Numbered from the stretch's first letter, positions 41,135-50,720 are shown. The stretch: 64,000 nt of DNA from JBMYZL01 sp049610385 (GCA_049610385.1 JBMYZL010000014.1:1-64000); one strand, 5' to 3'. Notes: generated by a model not told the origin, from the sequence alone. Translations and numbers: made by a program.

Positions 41135-41157
41135 GTTGTTTCAATTCTGAGGTGCGG

Positions 41158-41463
41158 TCAATTTACGGCCGATTTCGAAGAAATTTCAAATTTTCCGTCT
41201 GCAAAACAAATCGGAGGGAATGAAGACTCGAATTCAGCATGTTCCCCTGTGGAATCGGCCAGAAAATTGACATTTCTGGGACATCCGATCTGCCGCTTTC
41301 CACACCCCGCTCTGGTCACTCTTTGGAGGCATTCACCACATTTGGCACAAGCATGCACATGGATAACCTCTTGACAAGCCACAGAACAAGCACCGCAACG
41401 AAATAAAGAAACTTCGTCAGTCTCAATCCGAAATCGAGACTTCCGTTTCTGTATCCAACCCAT
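41158..41463 (-). CDS. Putative small cysteine-rich protein
   Basis: A 101-codon frame from the ATG at 41463, or 141 codons from a GTG at 41583 that would reach into the region upstream of mtaB. Eight cysteines sit in 40 residues: FRCGACSVACQEV, CAKCGEC and CGKRQIGC, arranged like a zinc-ribbon or small Fe-S protein. Codon choice is compatible with coding. It lies 23 bp upstream of the FG-GAP gene on the same strand. No family is recognised, and it could be a chance frame in a 496-bp gap. Confidence 0.4.
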   Translation of the reverse strand: MGWIQKRKSRFRIETDEVSLFRCGACSVACQEVIHVHACAKCGECLQRVTRAGCGKRQIGCPRNVNFLADSTGEHAEFESSFPPICFADGKFEISSKSAVN

Positions 41464-41630
41464 GTAAAGGTGCCAGTGGACACCAAAATCGACTGCACCA
41501 TGCCAGACGAAACCCACACCCAGTGTCCTGATGTACAAACTCGGAACCGAAAATGCATTTGGTTCTAAAAATGGCAAGCTCACCTCAGGACCAATCTCTA
41601 AATTCGCAACGCAACAATGTACGTCGCTTC

Positions 41631-42953
41631 ATGAGATCGAATGGGACAGCTGCATTCCATACACTGGGATGCAAGCTTAATTTTTCAGAGACATCTACAC
41701 TGGCCAAACAACTCATGGAGGCGGGATACGCAAGGGTTCAATTGGATGAATCTCCAGATGTGGTGGTGATCAACACATGCAGCGTGACCGATCATGCAGA
41801 TTCCAAATGCCGAAATGCCGTTCGAAGAGCCTTGGCCTCGAATCCAAATGCCTTTGTAGCGGTTGTGGGCTGTTATGCGCAATTGAAGCCCCAAGAAATC
41901 GCATCAATTCCAGGGGTCCAGGTGGTTTTGGGGGCAGGAGAAAAATTCAATTTGGTTCAGCACATCCGTGCACATCAAAAGGAAATTGAACCGACTATTC
42001 ATGTGGGGGAAATCAAAGAAGTGCGAGACTTTGTGCCCGGTTTTTCTTCGGGAGACCGCACACGGACTTTCCTGAAAGTCCAAGATGGTTGCGATTATTT
42101 CTGTGCGTTTTGCACCATCCCTTTGGCTCGTGGCCGCTCACGGAGTGCAACCATTGAAGCCACTCTGAAACAAGCCCAACACGCCATCGAGAAAGGGGCC
42201 CGCGAAATCGTTTTGACCGGCGTGAACATTGGAGATTTTGGCAAGGCCCATGGGGAGAAGCTGATCGATCTTTGCAAAGCCTTGGATCACCTTGAAGGTG
42301 TGGACCGATTCAGAATCAGCAGCATTGAACCCAATTTGTTAGATGATGATTTGATTGATTTTGTAGCTTCTAGCCGTCGATTCATGCCACATTTTCACAT
42401 TCCCCTGCAAAGTGGATCCGACAAAATCTTGGCTGCCATGAGGCGACGTTACCGGGTAGAACGTTATGCTTCGCGGATTGACCACATCAGAAATCGCCTT
42501 CCCTCGGCAAGCATCGGTGTGGATGTCATTACTGGGTTCCCGGGAGAAGATGATGAAGCCTTTGAAGAAACCCTTCAACGCCTAGTTGAATGGCCCGTGA
42601 GCTACTTTCATGTATTCACCTACAGCGAACGCGCGAACACAACTGCGCTGCGCATTGGAGATGTTGTCCCCGTTCAGGAGCGTCAACAACGCACACAAAA
42701 GTTGCGCGCTTTGAGCCTGAAAAAGCAGCGCGCACATTACGAGCAATTCATCAAGGCAGACCGACAGGTACTTCTTGAAAATGCCACGGACGAAGGCATG
42801 CGGTTTGGTTTCACCCCAGAATACGTCCGAGTAGCTGTTCCCGCGGGACAAGTGGAAGCAAATGACATGGTTTCTGTGCACCTTGAAAACATCCATGCAT
42901 CGGGACACATGACCGGAAAATTGTCCCAGATTCAATCCAGAACGTCAGCCTGA
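41631..42953 (+). CDS. mtaB: tRNA N6-threonylcarbamoyladenosine methylthiotransferase MtaB
   Basis: 440 residues. Radical SAM enzyme making ms2t6A37 in tRNA. N-terminal UPF0004 cysteines (HTLGCKLNFSET, NTCSVTDHADSKCR and VVGCYAQ) bind one cluster; DGCDYFCAFCTIPLARGRS binds the radical SAM cluster; a TRAM-like end follows. NTCSVTDHAD distinguishes MtaB from MiaB. The ATG at 41631 matches the usual short N-terminus; an ATG at 41571 would add 20 residues. lgt follows after 11 bp. Confidence 0.92.
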   Translation: MRSNGTAAFHTLGCKLNFSETSTLAKQLMEAGYARVQLDESPDVVVINTCSVTDHADSKCRNAVRRALASNPNAFVAVVGCYAQLKPQEIASIPGVQVVLGAGEKFNLVQHIRAHQKEIEPTIHVGEIKEVRDFVPGFSSGDRTRTFLKVQDGCDYFCAFCTIPLARGRSRSATIEATLKQAQHAIEKGAREIVLTGVNIGDFGKAHGEKLIDLCKALDHLEGVDRFRISSIEPNLLDDDLIDFVASSRRFMPHFHIPLQSGSDKILAAMRRRYRVERYASRIDHIRNRLPSASIGVDVITGFPGEDDEAFEETLQRLVEWPVSYFHVFTYSERANTTALRIGDVVPVQERQQRTQKLRALSLKKQRAHYEQFIKADRQVLLENATDEGMRFGFTPEYVRVAVPAGQVEANDMVSVHLENIHASGHMTGKLSQIQSRTSA

Positions 42954-42964
42954 ATCTCAAAATC

Positions 42965-44182
42965 ATGTACCCCACCCTCTATCATGCTTTCCTCGATTTG
43001 TTCGGATGGGACTGGCCCGTTTTGAAGCTGGTCAACTCTTTTGGATTCTTCGTCGCTCTTGCCTTTGTGGTTGCGGCCGCCTTGCTCCGAAAAGAACTCG
43101 ACCGAATGCAAAAAATGGGGGTCTTCAAGCCCATCGCCTTTCAAATGATTGTGGGCAAAAAAGCCTCACCTCTTGACATCATGGGCCAAGGGTTGATTGG
43201 ATTTCTTTTCGGATGGAAGTTCTTGTTTTTGATGTTCAATGCCGAGAGCCTGTTCAATGGTCCGACCTCACCTCAAGCCCATTTGTTCAGTGGCTCTGGG
43301 AGCCTAGGGATGGGGATTTTGTGCGCTTTGATCTTTGGGGGGATTCGTTGGTACAATGGGATGAAAAATGCCCTTCCGACCCCTGAGAATCGAACCGTTG
43401 AACTGCCTGCCTCAGAACATGTCGGCGCCATCGTCACTGCAGCAGCCATTGGGGGGCTGAGCGGAGCCAAGTTGTTTCACTTTTTGGAATACCCAGATGA
43501 ATTTATAGCCTTCGTTCAACAACCATCGCTAAATGCATTTCTCGGCGGATTGACCATTTATGGAGGGTTGATTGTTGGTGGTTTGAGTGTTTATCTCGTC
43601 ACGCGGATGCGAGGCCTATCCTTCCCACACATTGCTGATGCCACGGCTCCTGGCCTCATGCTGGCCTACGGCATTGGCCGAATTGGATGTCAAGTTTCTG
43701 GGGATGGAGATTGGGGGATTCCCAATCCGAACCCGAAACCTCAACTTCTCTCATGGTTGCCGGACTGGATGTGGAGTTATGCATTCCCGAACAATGTCAA
43801 TGGCGTGTATGGCGCCCGATCAGCAGGTTATACAGGTAAACTCATTGCGCCGGAAGATCCTTGGCCCATCTTCGATGGGTATGGGACCTACTTGGATCCG
43901 GCAGTTTATCCGACAGCGTTTTATGAAACTTTGATGGCGTCACTCATTTTTGCCGGACTCTGGGCATTGCGCAAGCGATGGATTCAACCCGGTAAAATTT
44001 TCGCCCTTTACTTGATGGCCAATGGACTGGAACGATTTGCCATTGAGAAAATCCGGGTAAATGTTGAAATGGATTGGCTGGGGCTCACTTTGACCCAAGC
44101 CGAGTGGATTTCCATGGCAACGGGACTGTCTGGCCTGGCCTTGTGGTTCTATGTGAGCCACCAAAAAATTAAACCCGCTTAA
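42965..44182 (+). CDS. lgt: Prolipoprotein diacylglyceryl transferase
   Basis: 405 residues, integral membrane, about seven helices. Transfers diacylglycerol to the lipobox Cys of prolipoproteins. Key segments: LGGLTIYGGLIVGGLSVY, DATAPGLMLAYGIGRIGCQV (the catalytic-Arg signature), SGDGDWG, YPTAFYETLMASLIF and the C-terminal GLERFAIEKIRVN. The larger size than E. coli Lgt is typical of Bacteroidota. It serves the lipoproteins encoded here (SusD, GH13 and others). Confidence 0.94.
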   Translation: MYPTLYHAFLDLFGWDWPVLKLVNSFGFFVALAFVVAAALLRKELDRMQKMGVFKPIAFQMIVGKKASPLDIMGQGLIGFLFGWKFLFLMFNAESLFNGPTSPQAHLFSGSGSLGMGILCALIFGGIRWYNGMKNALPTPENRTVELPASEHVGAIVTAAAIGGLSGAKLFHFLEYPDEFIAFVQQPSLNAFLGGLTIYGGLIVGGLSVYLVTRMRGLSFPHIADATAPGLMLAYGIGRIGCQVSGDGDWGIPNPNPKPQLLSWLPDWMWSYAFPNNVNGVYGARSAGYTGKLIAPEDPWPIFDGYGTYLDPAVYPTAFYETLMASLIFAGLWALRKRWIQPGKIFALYLMANGLERFAIEKIRVNVEMDWLGLTLTQAEWISMATGLSGLALWFYVSHQKIKPA

Positions 44183-44204
44183 ATCCTGGCCGTCTCAATA
44201 GCAG

Positions 44205-44765
44205 ATGGAAGCGCCGATTTGGATTAAAAACTTAAGTTCAACTGCACCTGCACCCGCACGAGAACTGGCCTTCAGGCAACTTCTGAAAGAATGGCACCGT
44301 CCCATATACCGCTACTGCAGAAGAATGTTATTCTCTCATGAAGATGCTGATGATGTGACGCAAGAAACGTTTATCCAAGTGTCCAAATCCGTAGATTCAA
44401 TTCGCCATGAAGCTGCATTCAGCAATTGGTTGTATCGCATCGCGCATCGAAAGTGCTTGGATCATTTGGCCAAGACCAAAAGGAGCAAGATTTTCAACCC
44501 AGATGCCACTTCAGAAAGCCATGATATGCAGCTAGCGCGCTTGGAATCTGATCCGTGGTTTGTCGGTGACGAAGCCGAAAAAAAATTGCACGCCAGCATC
44601 CATTCCCTGCCACCAAGGCAAAAAGAGGTTTTTGTTTTGCGGTATTTTGAAGACATGGGATACGCTGAGATGGCACAGATTCTCAGTTTGAGCGAAGGAA
44701 GCCTCAAGGCCTCCTATCATCATGCAGTGCAAAAAATCAAAAGACACATCAACCTGAGCGATTAA
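44205..44765 (+). CDS. ECF-type RNA polymerase sigma factor
   Basis: 186 residues. Sigma region 2 (LFSHEDADDVTQETFIQV, FSNWLYRIAHRKCLDHL) and region 4 (LPPRQKEVFVLRYFEDMGYA, LSLSEGSLKASYHHAVQKIK) are clear. Followed by a membrane protein and a Spy-like secreted protein, a common Bacteroidota envelope-stress arrangement. The +strand operon probably autoregulates, but I cannot identify its own promoter. Confidence 0.93.
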   Translation: MEAPIWIKNLSSTAPAPARELAFRQLLKEWHRPIYRYCRRMLFSHEDADDVTQETFIQVSKSVDSIRHEAAFSNWLYRIAHRKCLDHLAKTKRSKIFNPDATSESHDMQLARLESDPWFVGDEAEKKLHASIHSLPPRQKEVFVLRYFEDMGYAEMAQILSLSEGSLKASYHHAVQKIKRHINLSD

Positions 44766-44799
44766 ACCTGAACCGAATATGTCCGTCTAATTCTTGAAA

Positions 44800-45165
44800 A
44801 TGAATCGAAAGCCACCCCCATTTCCTTTTGAAGTACCCGAACAGTACTTCGAACAATCGGCGGAAAAAATCCTTCGCAAAATGAATGCAGGTGATAACAA
44901 AAGAATGTACACCAGATTTCATTTTCGTGCTGCGTCTATTGCCTTGGTTTTGGCCTCGGGAGCTGCTTGGATGGGCATAAATCACCACCAAGCCCAACAG
45001 TGCCAAACATTCACGTGCCTTCTCGAAACCACAGAAACAGAAATTCTTGAAGCAGAAATGCAACATCTGCTAAATGAAGAACTTTGGAACATAAGTGCGA
45101 AAACTTGGCCTGATTGGATAGAAACCGATCTTCTTGATGATGTTGAATCCCTGAAAAATTTCTAA
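44800..45165 (+). CDS. ECF-linked single-pass membrane protein, possible anti-sigma factor
   Basis: 121 residues: a cytoplasmic N-terminus (FPFEVPEQYFEQSAEKIL), one membrane helix (about 43-62, AASIALVLASGAAWMGI) and an acidic periplasmic tail. The VPEQYFE opening is common in small proteins encoded after ECF sigma genes in Bacteroidota. It lacks an obvious zinc anti-sigma motif. Start set at the ATG at 44800; a TTG two codons earlier is possible. Anti-sigma function is inferred from position. Confidence 0.68.
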   Translation: MNRKPPPFPFEVPEQYFEQSAEKILRKMNAGDNKRMYTRFHFRAASIALVLASGAAWMGINHHQAQQCQTFTCLLETTETEILEAEMQHLLNEELWNISAKTWPDWIETDLLDDVESLKNF

Positions 45166-45166
45166 A

Positions 45167-45667
45167 ATGTATAGATCCCGCATGAGGAAAATCTCGGTAG
45201 CCCTTCTATTTGGATTCTGCTCAAATGCACTTTTCGCCCAGCCAGACATGGGCCCACGAGGTGCCCGACAAAATTCCGAAAGATTCGAAGCTTTGCGTAT
45301 GGCCTTCATTACTGAAGCCTTGGACCTGACCACAGCAGAAGCTGAGGTGTTTTGGCCCGTGATGCGAGAGCATCAATTGGAAATGAAAACGGCCCAGTCC
45401 GAATTAGACAGCCTCAGTGCCAACATCCTTGAAGGTTCCAAACTATCTGATGCAGAATGCTTGGTCCTGATGGATCGCATCCATGAACTTCGGGTAGAGG
45501 AGCTAACTGCCCATGACGCTTGGATACGAGAGGTGGCAGATATATTGGATCCACAACGTGCCGTCAAATTGCCCATTTTGGAAGAGCGATTCCGCAAGCG
45601 GATTTTTCAAGAATTGCAAAACAGGTCTAACCCCCGAAGACCATCAAATCGACGAGGTCCTCGATGA
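45167..45667 (+). CDS. Spy/CpxP-like periplasmic protein
   Basis: 166 residues. Signal peptide (to about residue 25, ending NALFAQ), then an all-helical body with the LDLTTAEAEVFWPVMREHQ pattern and repeated heptad-like segments seen in Spy/CpxP-type and heavy-metal-resistance sensor proteins. A basic, Arg/Pro-rich tail ends the protein. It follows the ECF sigma factor and the membrane protein by 1 bp, so probably belongs to the same envelope-stress operon. An ATG at 45182 is an alternative start. Confidence 0.72.
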   Translation: MYRSRMRKISVALLFGFCSNALFAQPDMGPRGARQNSERFEALRMAFITEALDLTTAEAEVFWPVMREHQLEMKTAQSELDSLSANILEGSKLSDAECLVLMDRIHELRVEELTAHDAWIREVADILDPQRAVKLPILEERFRKRIFQELQNRSNPRRPSNRRGPR

Positions 45668-45683
45668 CGCTGTAGAAAAGAGT

Positions 45684-46106
45684 TCACTGCTCCTTGGCCT
45701 CGTTGTCCGCTCGGAATTGGAGTGCGACACCATTGACACAATGGCGCATTCCTGTTTGGGTTGGGCCATCGGGAAACACATGCCCCAGGTGCCCTCCGCA
45801 TTGGGAACATCTCATTTCAACGCGAACCATGCCGTGCGATTGATCGAGGTGCTCAGTGACTGCCTCTGAATCAATGGCTTGATCAAAACTGGGCCATCCA
45901 CACCCTGAATTAAACTTAGATTCTGAAGCATACAAGGGCTGAACACAACCTCTGCAAACATAGGTTCCAGCACGGTTTTCTTGATTCAACGCAGAACTCC
46001 AAGGTCTCTCAGTCCCGCTATTTCTCAGCACGTCGAAACTTTCGGCATCCAGCCGTTCTGCCCATTCCTCATCAGTCAAGGAGCGAAAAAACTCTTTTGA
46101 ACTCAT
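45684..46106 (-). CDS. msrB: Peptide methionine-(R)-S-oxide reductase
   Basis: 140 residues. Repairs methionine-R-sulfoxide. Zinc-binding CxxC pairs are TYVCRGCVQPLY and MRCSQCGGHLGHVF; the substrate loop is FNSGCGWPSFDQAI; the catalytic Cys lies in RHCVNGVALQF, where Val replaces the common Ile. Coupled to the upstream helicase gene by an ATGA overlap. No signal peptide. Confidence 0.95.
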   Translation of the reverse strand: MSSKEFFRSLTDEEWAERLDAESFDVLRNSGTERPWSSALNQENRAGTYVCRGCVQPLYASESKFNSGCGWPSFDQAIDSEAVTEHLDQSHGMVRVEMRCSQCGGHLGHVFPDGPTQTGMRHCVNGVALQFRADNEAKEQ

Positions 46107-47419
46107 TGCGCTTTTTGCCCTCCCTTCGGTCCTTTGTGGAATCGTCGCGCATTCTTCTTTTGGGCATGTTGTTCGCCTGACGTTGACAATTTTTTGCGCT
46201 TATTCGATCCCTTTCGTTTTAAATTCTTGCCTTTTCTGTTCTCATTAGACCTTCCTCCTCCCACCCCTCGTCCGGTATATGCCGGTCCTTCACCCAATTC
46301 TTCGGGTATGGCCAATTTGGGAACGGATTTCTCAATCAATTTCTCAATGCGCTTGAATCGCATTTGATCTTCCGGACTCACCAATGTAATTCCCTCGCCA
46401 TCCCTGTCGGCACGAGCGGTTCTTCCGATGCGATGAACGTAATCTTCTTCATTGGGCGGAACATCATAATTGATGACCAACTCAATGTTGTCGATGTCGA
46501 TGCCGCGACTAACTACGTCTGTTGCAACAAGGATGGGGATTTTCCGCTGGCGGAAAGCCAGCATCACATCCTCACGTTCATTTTGATCGAGATCTGAACT
46601 GATGCGATCGCATTGAATCCCTGCTTTTTTCAACGCTCGAACCACACTGGAAACCGTTCTCTTGCGACTGGTGAAAACAATGCCACTTTTTACGTTTCGC
46701 TCTTTCAAAACACGGACCAAAACTGAATCCTTCTGGTGATCAAACAAAATGTAAGCCCCCTGTTTGATTTTTTCCGCCGGCTTCGAGAGCGCCAATTTCA
46801 CCGTGGCCGGGTTGTTCAGCAAATCCCTCGCCAACTTGTCAATTCGATCAGGCATCGTCGCTGAAAACAACAAGGTTTGGCGTTCCTTTTTGCAATGGTC
46901 TGCAATCCGCAAAATATCCCCTAGGAACCCCATATCCAGCATCCGATCCGCCTCATCCAAAATCAAAGCCATCAACTCACTCAAATCCACGTAGCCCAAA
47001 TTCAGATGCGAAAGCAAACGACCCGGCGTGGCAATGATGATGTCCGCCCCTTCTTTCAAGGCTTTTTTCTCACGCGCAAAATCATGCCCCGACCCCCCTC
47101 CGTATATGGCCAGTGAAGTCACCTTGGCATAATACCCAAATCCTTCGACTGCCTGATCAATCTGTGTGGCAAGTTCTCGGGTAGGAACAATGATCAGCGC
47201 CTTGACCTTTCCGTTGTCTGGGGTGTCCAAGATTCGATCAATCGTCGGAAGCAAGAAGGCTGCCGTCTTCCCTGTTCCAGTCTGAGCAACCCCCATCAAA
47301 TCTCTTCCTTCGAGAATGGATGGAATGGCTTTGCTTTGAATGGGCGTGGCTTTGACAAACCCCATGGCATCCAAAGCGTCCATCACATCTGGATGCAAGC
47401 GCATGTCGTCGAAGCGCAT
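46103..47419 (-). CDS. DEAD-box RNA helicase (RhlE-like)
   Basis: 438 residues. Q motif (GFVKATPIQSKAI), Walker A (GVAQTGTGKTAA), PTRELATQI, LDEADRMLDMGF, SAT, IVFTSRKRTV, ATDVVSRGIDI and HRIGRTARADR give a full helicase core. A basic Lys/Arg/Gly-rich C-tail (about 375-438) resembles RhlE-type tails that bind RNA. The ATG at 47419 is preferred; a TTG seven codons upstream is also open. Overlaps msrB. Confidence 0.93.
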   Translation of the reverse strand: MRFDDMRLHPDVMDALDAMGFVKATPIQSKAIPSILEGRDLMGVAQTGTGKTAAFLLPTIDRILDTPDNGKVKALIIVPTRELATQIDQAVEGFGYYAKVTSLAIYGGGSGHDFAREKKALKEGADIIIATPGRLLSHLNLGYVDLSELMALILDEADRMLDMGFLGDILRIADHCKKERQTLLFSATMPDRIDKLARDLLNNPATVKLALSKPAEKIKQGAYILFDHQKDSVLVRVLKERNVKSGIVFTSRKRTVSSVVRALKKAGIQCDRISSDLDQNEREDVMLAFRQRKIPILVATDVVSRGIDIDNIELVINYDVPPNEEDYVHRIGRTARADRDGEGITLVSPEDQMRFKRIEKLIEKSVPKLAIPEELGEGPAYTGRGVGGGRSNENRKGKNLKRKGSNKRKKLSTSGEQHAQKKNARRFHKGPKGGQKAQ

Positions 47420-47483
47420 GTTTTCTGTAGATAATTCCAAGGTGTGAAGTTACGCTACAAGATTCAAGTTCGCCCGTGCAACA

Positions 47484-47511
47484 TTGTTCAATGTAGAGTT
47501 GTTCTAACTTC
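47484..47511 (+). promoter_or_regulatory. Candidate Bacteroidota-type promoter of the PKD protein gene
   Basis: TTG (47484-47486) and TAACTTCG (47504-47511) are separated by 17 bp, close to the Bacteroidota pattern TTG-N17-23-TAnnTTTG with one mismatch. The gene start lies 17 bp downstream. A short palindrome, ACATTG-TT-CAATGT (47481-47494), overlaps the -33 part. Confidence 0.35.
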
Positions 47512-47528
47512 GTTCCGAGTTTTCAAAA

Positions 47529-50228
47529 ATGCACATATCTTCTCATTTCGGCTTCCGGCTTCACCTTTTGAGCCTTCTGCTGTTCATCGCTGGTTGGGTT
47601 CCCTCTGCTCGGGCTGATCACGCGATGGGTGGAGAAATCACCTACACCTATCTGGGCGGAGGTCAATTTGAGATCACAGTGTTCTTCTACCGAGAATGCT
47701 TTGAAAATGGAATGTCTGGAAACAATCTGGATGACAACATCAGTATAGGTGTATTTGAAGGAAACAACACCTTTGCGATATTGACCGTCCCGCTGGACAA
47801 CAGCACGACAAATGCTGTTGACGTGACCTTAGAAAATCCCTGTGGCAATTTGCCGCCAAATCTTTGCATGCAAAGATTGGAATACAGCACCACGGTGTAT
47901 TTACCAGCCAGCCCAGTGGGCTACGATTTGGTTTTTGAACGGTGTTGCCGCAACTCGGGCATTGTCAACATTTCCAATCCTGAAGCCGTGGGCATTGGAC
48001 TGACAACGCAAATTCCGCCCATGACAGATGACGACAACCCCAATTCGTCACCTTTGTTCAACATCTATCCACCTTCGGGATTGTGTGCAAATTTTGATTT
48101 TTTCTTGGATCAAAGTGCCACTGATGCGGACGGGGATTCTCTGGCATATAGTCTGTGCACGCCTTGGAATGGAGGAAGTCAAATAGCCCCTGCTCCTGTT
48201 CCGTCTCCCGCAAACACTTTAACAACCATTCCTTGGGCCGGAGGATTTGGCGCCTTGGACCCCATCACAGCCAACCCCAGTTTTGAAATCGACCCGACCA
48301 CAGGTCAGGTCACTGGATACCCAACTCAATTGGGCGCATTCGTGGTTGGGATTTGTGTCAGCGAATACCGCGACGGGGAATTGCTGAGTACAGTCATGCG
48401 TGATTTTCAAATGAATGTTGTGAATTGTGACCCGACCATCATTTCCGCGGTCTCACCCCAAACCACGGATCAACTTTGTGTCGGGGAAACTCTAGAATTC
48501 ACGGAACAAAGCATCGGGGCACAATCTTATTTGTGGGATTTCGGTGCGCCTGGCAATGCAGATGTGAGTACACTGCCCAATCCATCCTACACCTTTCCCG
48601 ATACCGGTGTTTATGAAGTGACATTGATTGTCAATCCAGATTGGCCATGCGCAGACACCGCTACAAGTACGTTTTATGTTTATGAACCGCTGAATCTTTC
48701 AGTTAGCGTTTTTGATTATCAATGTTTGGGCAACGGCATGGAGGCGTTTCAACTTGAAGGAGAAGGCGCATTCAATGTCAACACCGACATTGCTTGGAGT
48801 TTTCCGAGCGGGTCCCCCAATTCTGCGGGAACCCTCATCACCCCGTGGATTGAAGTGGAACAGGGATTGGATTGGTCGGCCAACTTCTTCGCTACTCATT
48901 TTGGATGTGAATCAGACATTGACTTTGATTGGACTGCACCTGAAGTGCCCGTCGCGGATGTAGAGGATCAGACTGCCTTTTGCAGCGGGCTGGACTTCAC
49001 ATTCACCAATCTTTCGACCAATGCAGCAACTTACTTGTGGGATTTCGGGGTGGCCAACGTAAACGATGACATCAGCTTCGAAGAAAATCCAGATTTTTCA
49101 TATCCGATTTATGGAAATTACACCGTGACTCTCATTGCGTCCACCCCATATACATGCCCGGATACGGCCTATGCATCGGTTTCCATAGACCCACCCTTGG
49201 ACCCCACTTTTACAGGTGCTTCCTCTGATTGTTTCAGTTCACACAATCTCGATTTGCTAGCCACCGGGAGCAACCCAGCTGAGGCCAATTATACTTGGTC
49301 TTTCGGCGGTCCGGCCACCACTTTTGCCTCCAGCCCAACTCAAATTACAGGGTTGCAATTTGACCAACCTGGTGATTACGTCATCACCTTGACCGTGGAA
49401 GCCAATGGCTGCACCGAACTCTTCAATGCGCCCGTGAGCATCGTAGAAGACCCCACAATTGGATTCGAAGTTTCCAACCCAGGGGGTTGCCCACCGTTGA
49501 CGGTTCAATTCACAAATACCAGCACTTCGGAAACCATGGTCTCTTACCTCTGGAATTTCGGAGACGGTGATCAATCTGTGCAAACTTCACCCTCGCATGT
49601 ATACACCATTCCAGGCACCTACACGGTGAGTTTGGATATGGGCACAGGTGGAAATTGTGTCACCCAGCTGAACATGACCAATGAGGGATTGATTCAAGTG
49701 TCAGAGCCGCCTGAGGCTGGTTTCGACATTACACCGAACAGCGTTGACATCTTGAATCCAGAAGTTGCAATAGAATATTTAGGGGCTCCAGGCATGACGG
49801 TTTATTACAGCATGGGCGATGGAGGAAGTCTAAATGCATCTTCTGGGACTTACCTGTTTTCAGATGGAGGCGTCTTTGAAGTGATTCAAACCGTGGTGGA
49901 CCCTTCGGGTTGTGCCTCAACCGCCCAAGGACAGGTAGCCGTGAGTGGAACCGTCGTTTATTGCCCCACAGCATTTTCCCCCAACAATGATGGCGTCAAT
50001 GATATATGGCTTCCAGTGGCCTCAGGCGTTCTGGCCTATCAATTAGATGTCTATGATCGTTGGGGTGAATGGATTTGGTCATCCACCGACCCAGACGAGC
50101 CCTGGTTGGGACAACACGGAAGCGGAAACCATTTTGTTCAGGATGGTGTGTATTCTTGGGTTTTGCGCTTAGAGGATGACCTGAGAAACCCCAAAATATT
50201 GGAAGGCAGCGTTTTGCTCTTTCGGTAG
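47529..50228 (+). CDS. Secreted PKD-domain protein with gliding-motility-type C-terminal domain
   Basis: 899 residues. Signal peptide (1-29, ending SARA), a DHAMGGEITYTYLGGGQFEI head domain found in many Bacteroidota surface proteins, then several PKD domains (YLWDFG, ATYLWDFGVA, SYLWNFGDGD with SHVYTIPGTYTVSL) and a C-terminal T9SS type B domain (CPTAFSPNNDGVNDIWLP, VYDRWGEWIW, ending LEGSVLLFR). A large cell-surface or exported protein, perhaps adhesive; ligand unknown. Confidence 0.92.
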   Translation: MHISSHFGFRLHLLSLLLFIAGWVPSARADHAMGGEITYTYLGGGQFEITVFFYRECFENGMSGNNLDDNISIGVFEGNNTFAILTVPLDNSTTNAVDVTLENPCGNLPPNLCMQRLEYSTTVYLPASPVGYDLVFERCCRNSGIVNISNPEAVGIGLTTQIPPMTDDDNPNSSPLFNIYPPSGLCANFDFFLDQSATDADGDSLAYSLCTPWNGGSQIAPAPVPSPANTLTTIPWAGGFGALDPITANPSFEIDPTTGQVTGYPTQLGAFVVGICVSEYRDGELLSTVMRDFQMNVVNCDPTIISAVSPQTTDQLCVGETLEFTEQSIGAQSYLWDFGAPGNADVSTLPNPSYTFPDTGVYEVTLIVNPDWPCADTATSTFYVYEPLNLSVSVFDYQCLGNGMEAFQLEGEGAFNVNTDIAWSFPSGSPNSAGTLITPWIEVEQGLDWSANFFATHFGCESDIDFDWTAPEVPVADVEDQTAFCSGLDFTFTNLSTNAATYLWDFGVANVNDDISFEENPDFSYPIYGNYTVTLIASTPYTCPDTAYASVSIDPPLDPTFTGASSDCFSSHNLDLLATGSNPAEANYTWSFGGPATTFASSPTQITGLQFDQPGDYVITLTVEANGCTELFNAPVSIVEDPTIGFEVSNPGGCPPLTVQFTNTSTSETMVSYLWNFGDGDQSVQTSPSHVYTIPGTYTVSLDMGTGGNCVTQLNMTNEGLIQVSEPPEAGFDITPNSVDILNPEVAIEYLGAPGMTVYYSMGDGGSLNASSGTYLFSDGGVFEVIQTVVDPSGCASTAQGQVAVSGTVVYCPTAFSPNNDGVNDIWLPVASGVLAYQLDVYDRWGEWIWSSTDPDEPWLGQHGSGNHFVQDGVYSWVLRLEDDLRNPKILEGSVLLFR

Positions 50229-50329
50229 TGAGTCGCCCTTGTAGGTGCATCAAAAGACCGAATCAAGGAATAAGAGGAGATTTCTTGCTTGGAAACGTCC
50301 ATTCCAATATATTCGCCATAGACGACAAT

Positions 50330-50698
50330 ATGATGAGTGACTACAACAACAAGGAGGAACTTTATTCCAAACCTGTTCGAGCTGGCAAAAGAACCTACTT
50401 CTTTGATGTCAAAGCCACACGCGGAAAGGATTTGTACATGACCATCACAGAAAGCAAACGCAGATTTGATGATGATGGCGGCGTGCATTATCAGAAGCAC
50501 AAGATTTTCCTCTACCGGGAAGATTTTGAAAAGTTTGAGCAAGGCTTCATTGATGCAACAGACAAGATTCAGGAGTTGATGGCGACAGGAGAATTTCGGG
50601 ATCCCATTTCAGAAAGAGCAGAAATGGAGGAAACGAACTCTGGCAATGAATCTGAGTCTTCTGATGTCACGAATGACATCAGTTTTGAAGATTTGTAA
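50330..50698 (+). CDS. PUR-domain nucleic-acid-binding protein (DUF3276)
   Basis: 122 residues. The core (SKPVRAGKRTYFFDVKATRG, YMTITESKRRF, KIFLYREDFEKFEQGF) matches the bacterial PUR-alpha-like DUF3276 family, small dimeric single-strand nucleic-acid binders nearly universal in Bacteroidota. An acidic, Ser/Glu-rich tail follows. The frame opens at 50228, but homology begins at the adjacent ATGs 50330/50333. The 101-bp gap before it likely holds its promoter. Confidence 0.88.
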   Translation: MMSDYNNKEELYSKPVRAGKRTYFFDVKATRGKDLYMTITESKRRFDDDGGVHYQKHKIFLYREDFEKFEQGFIDATDKIQELMATGEFRDPISERAEMEETNSGNESESSDVTNDISFEDL

Positions 50699-50720
50699 AT
50701 CAAGGGATTACAAAAGATTT

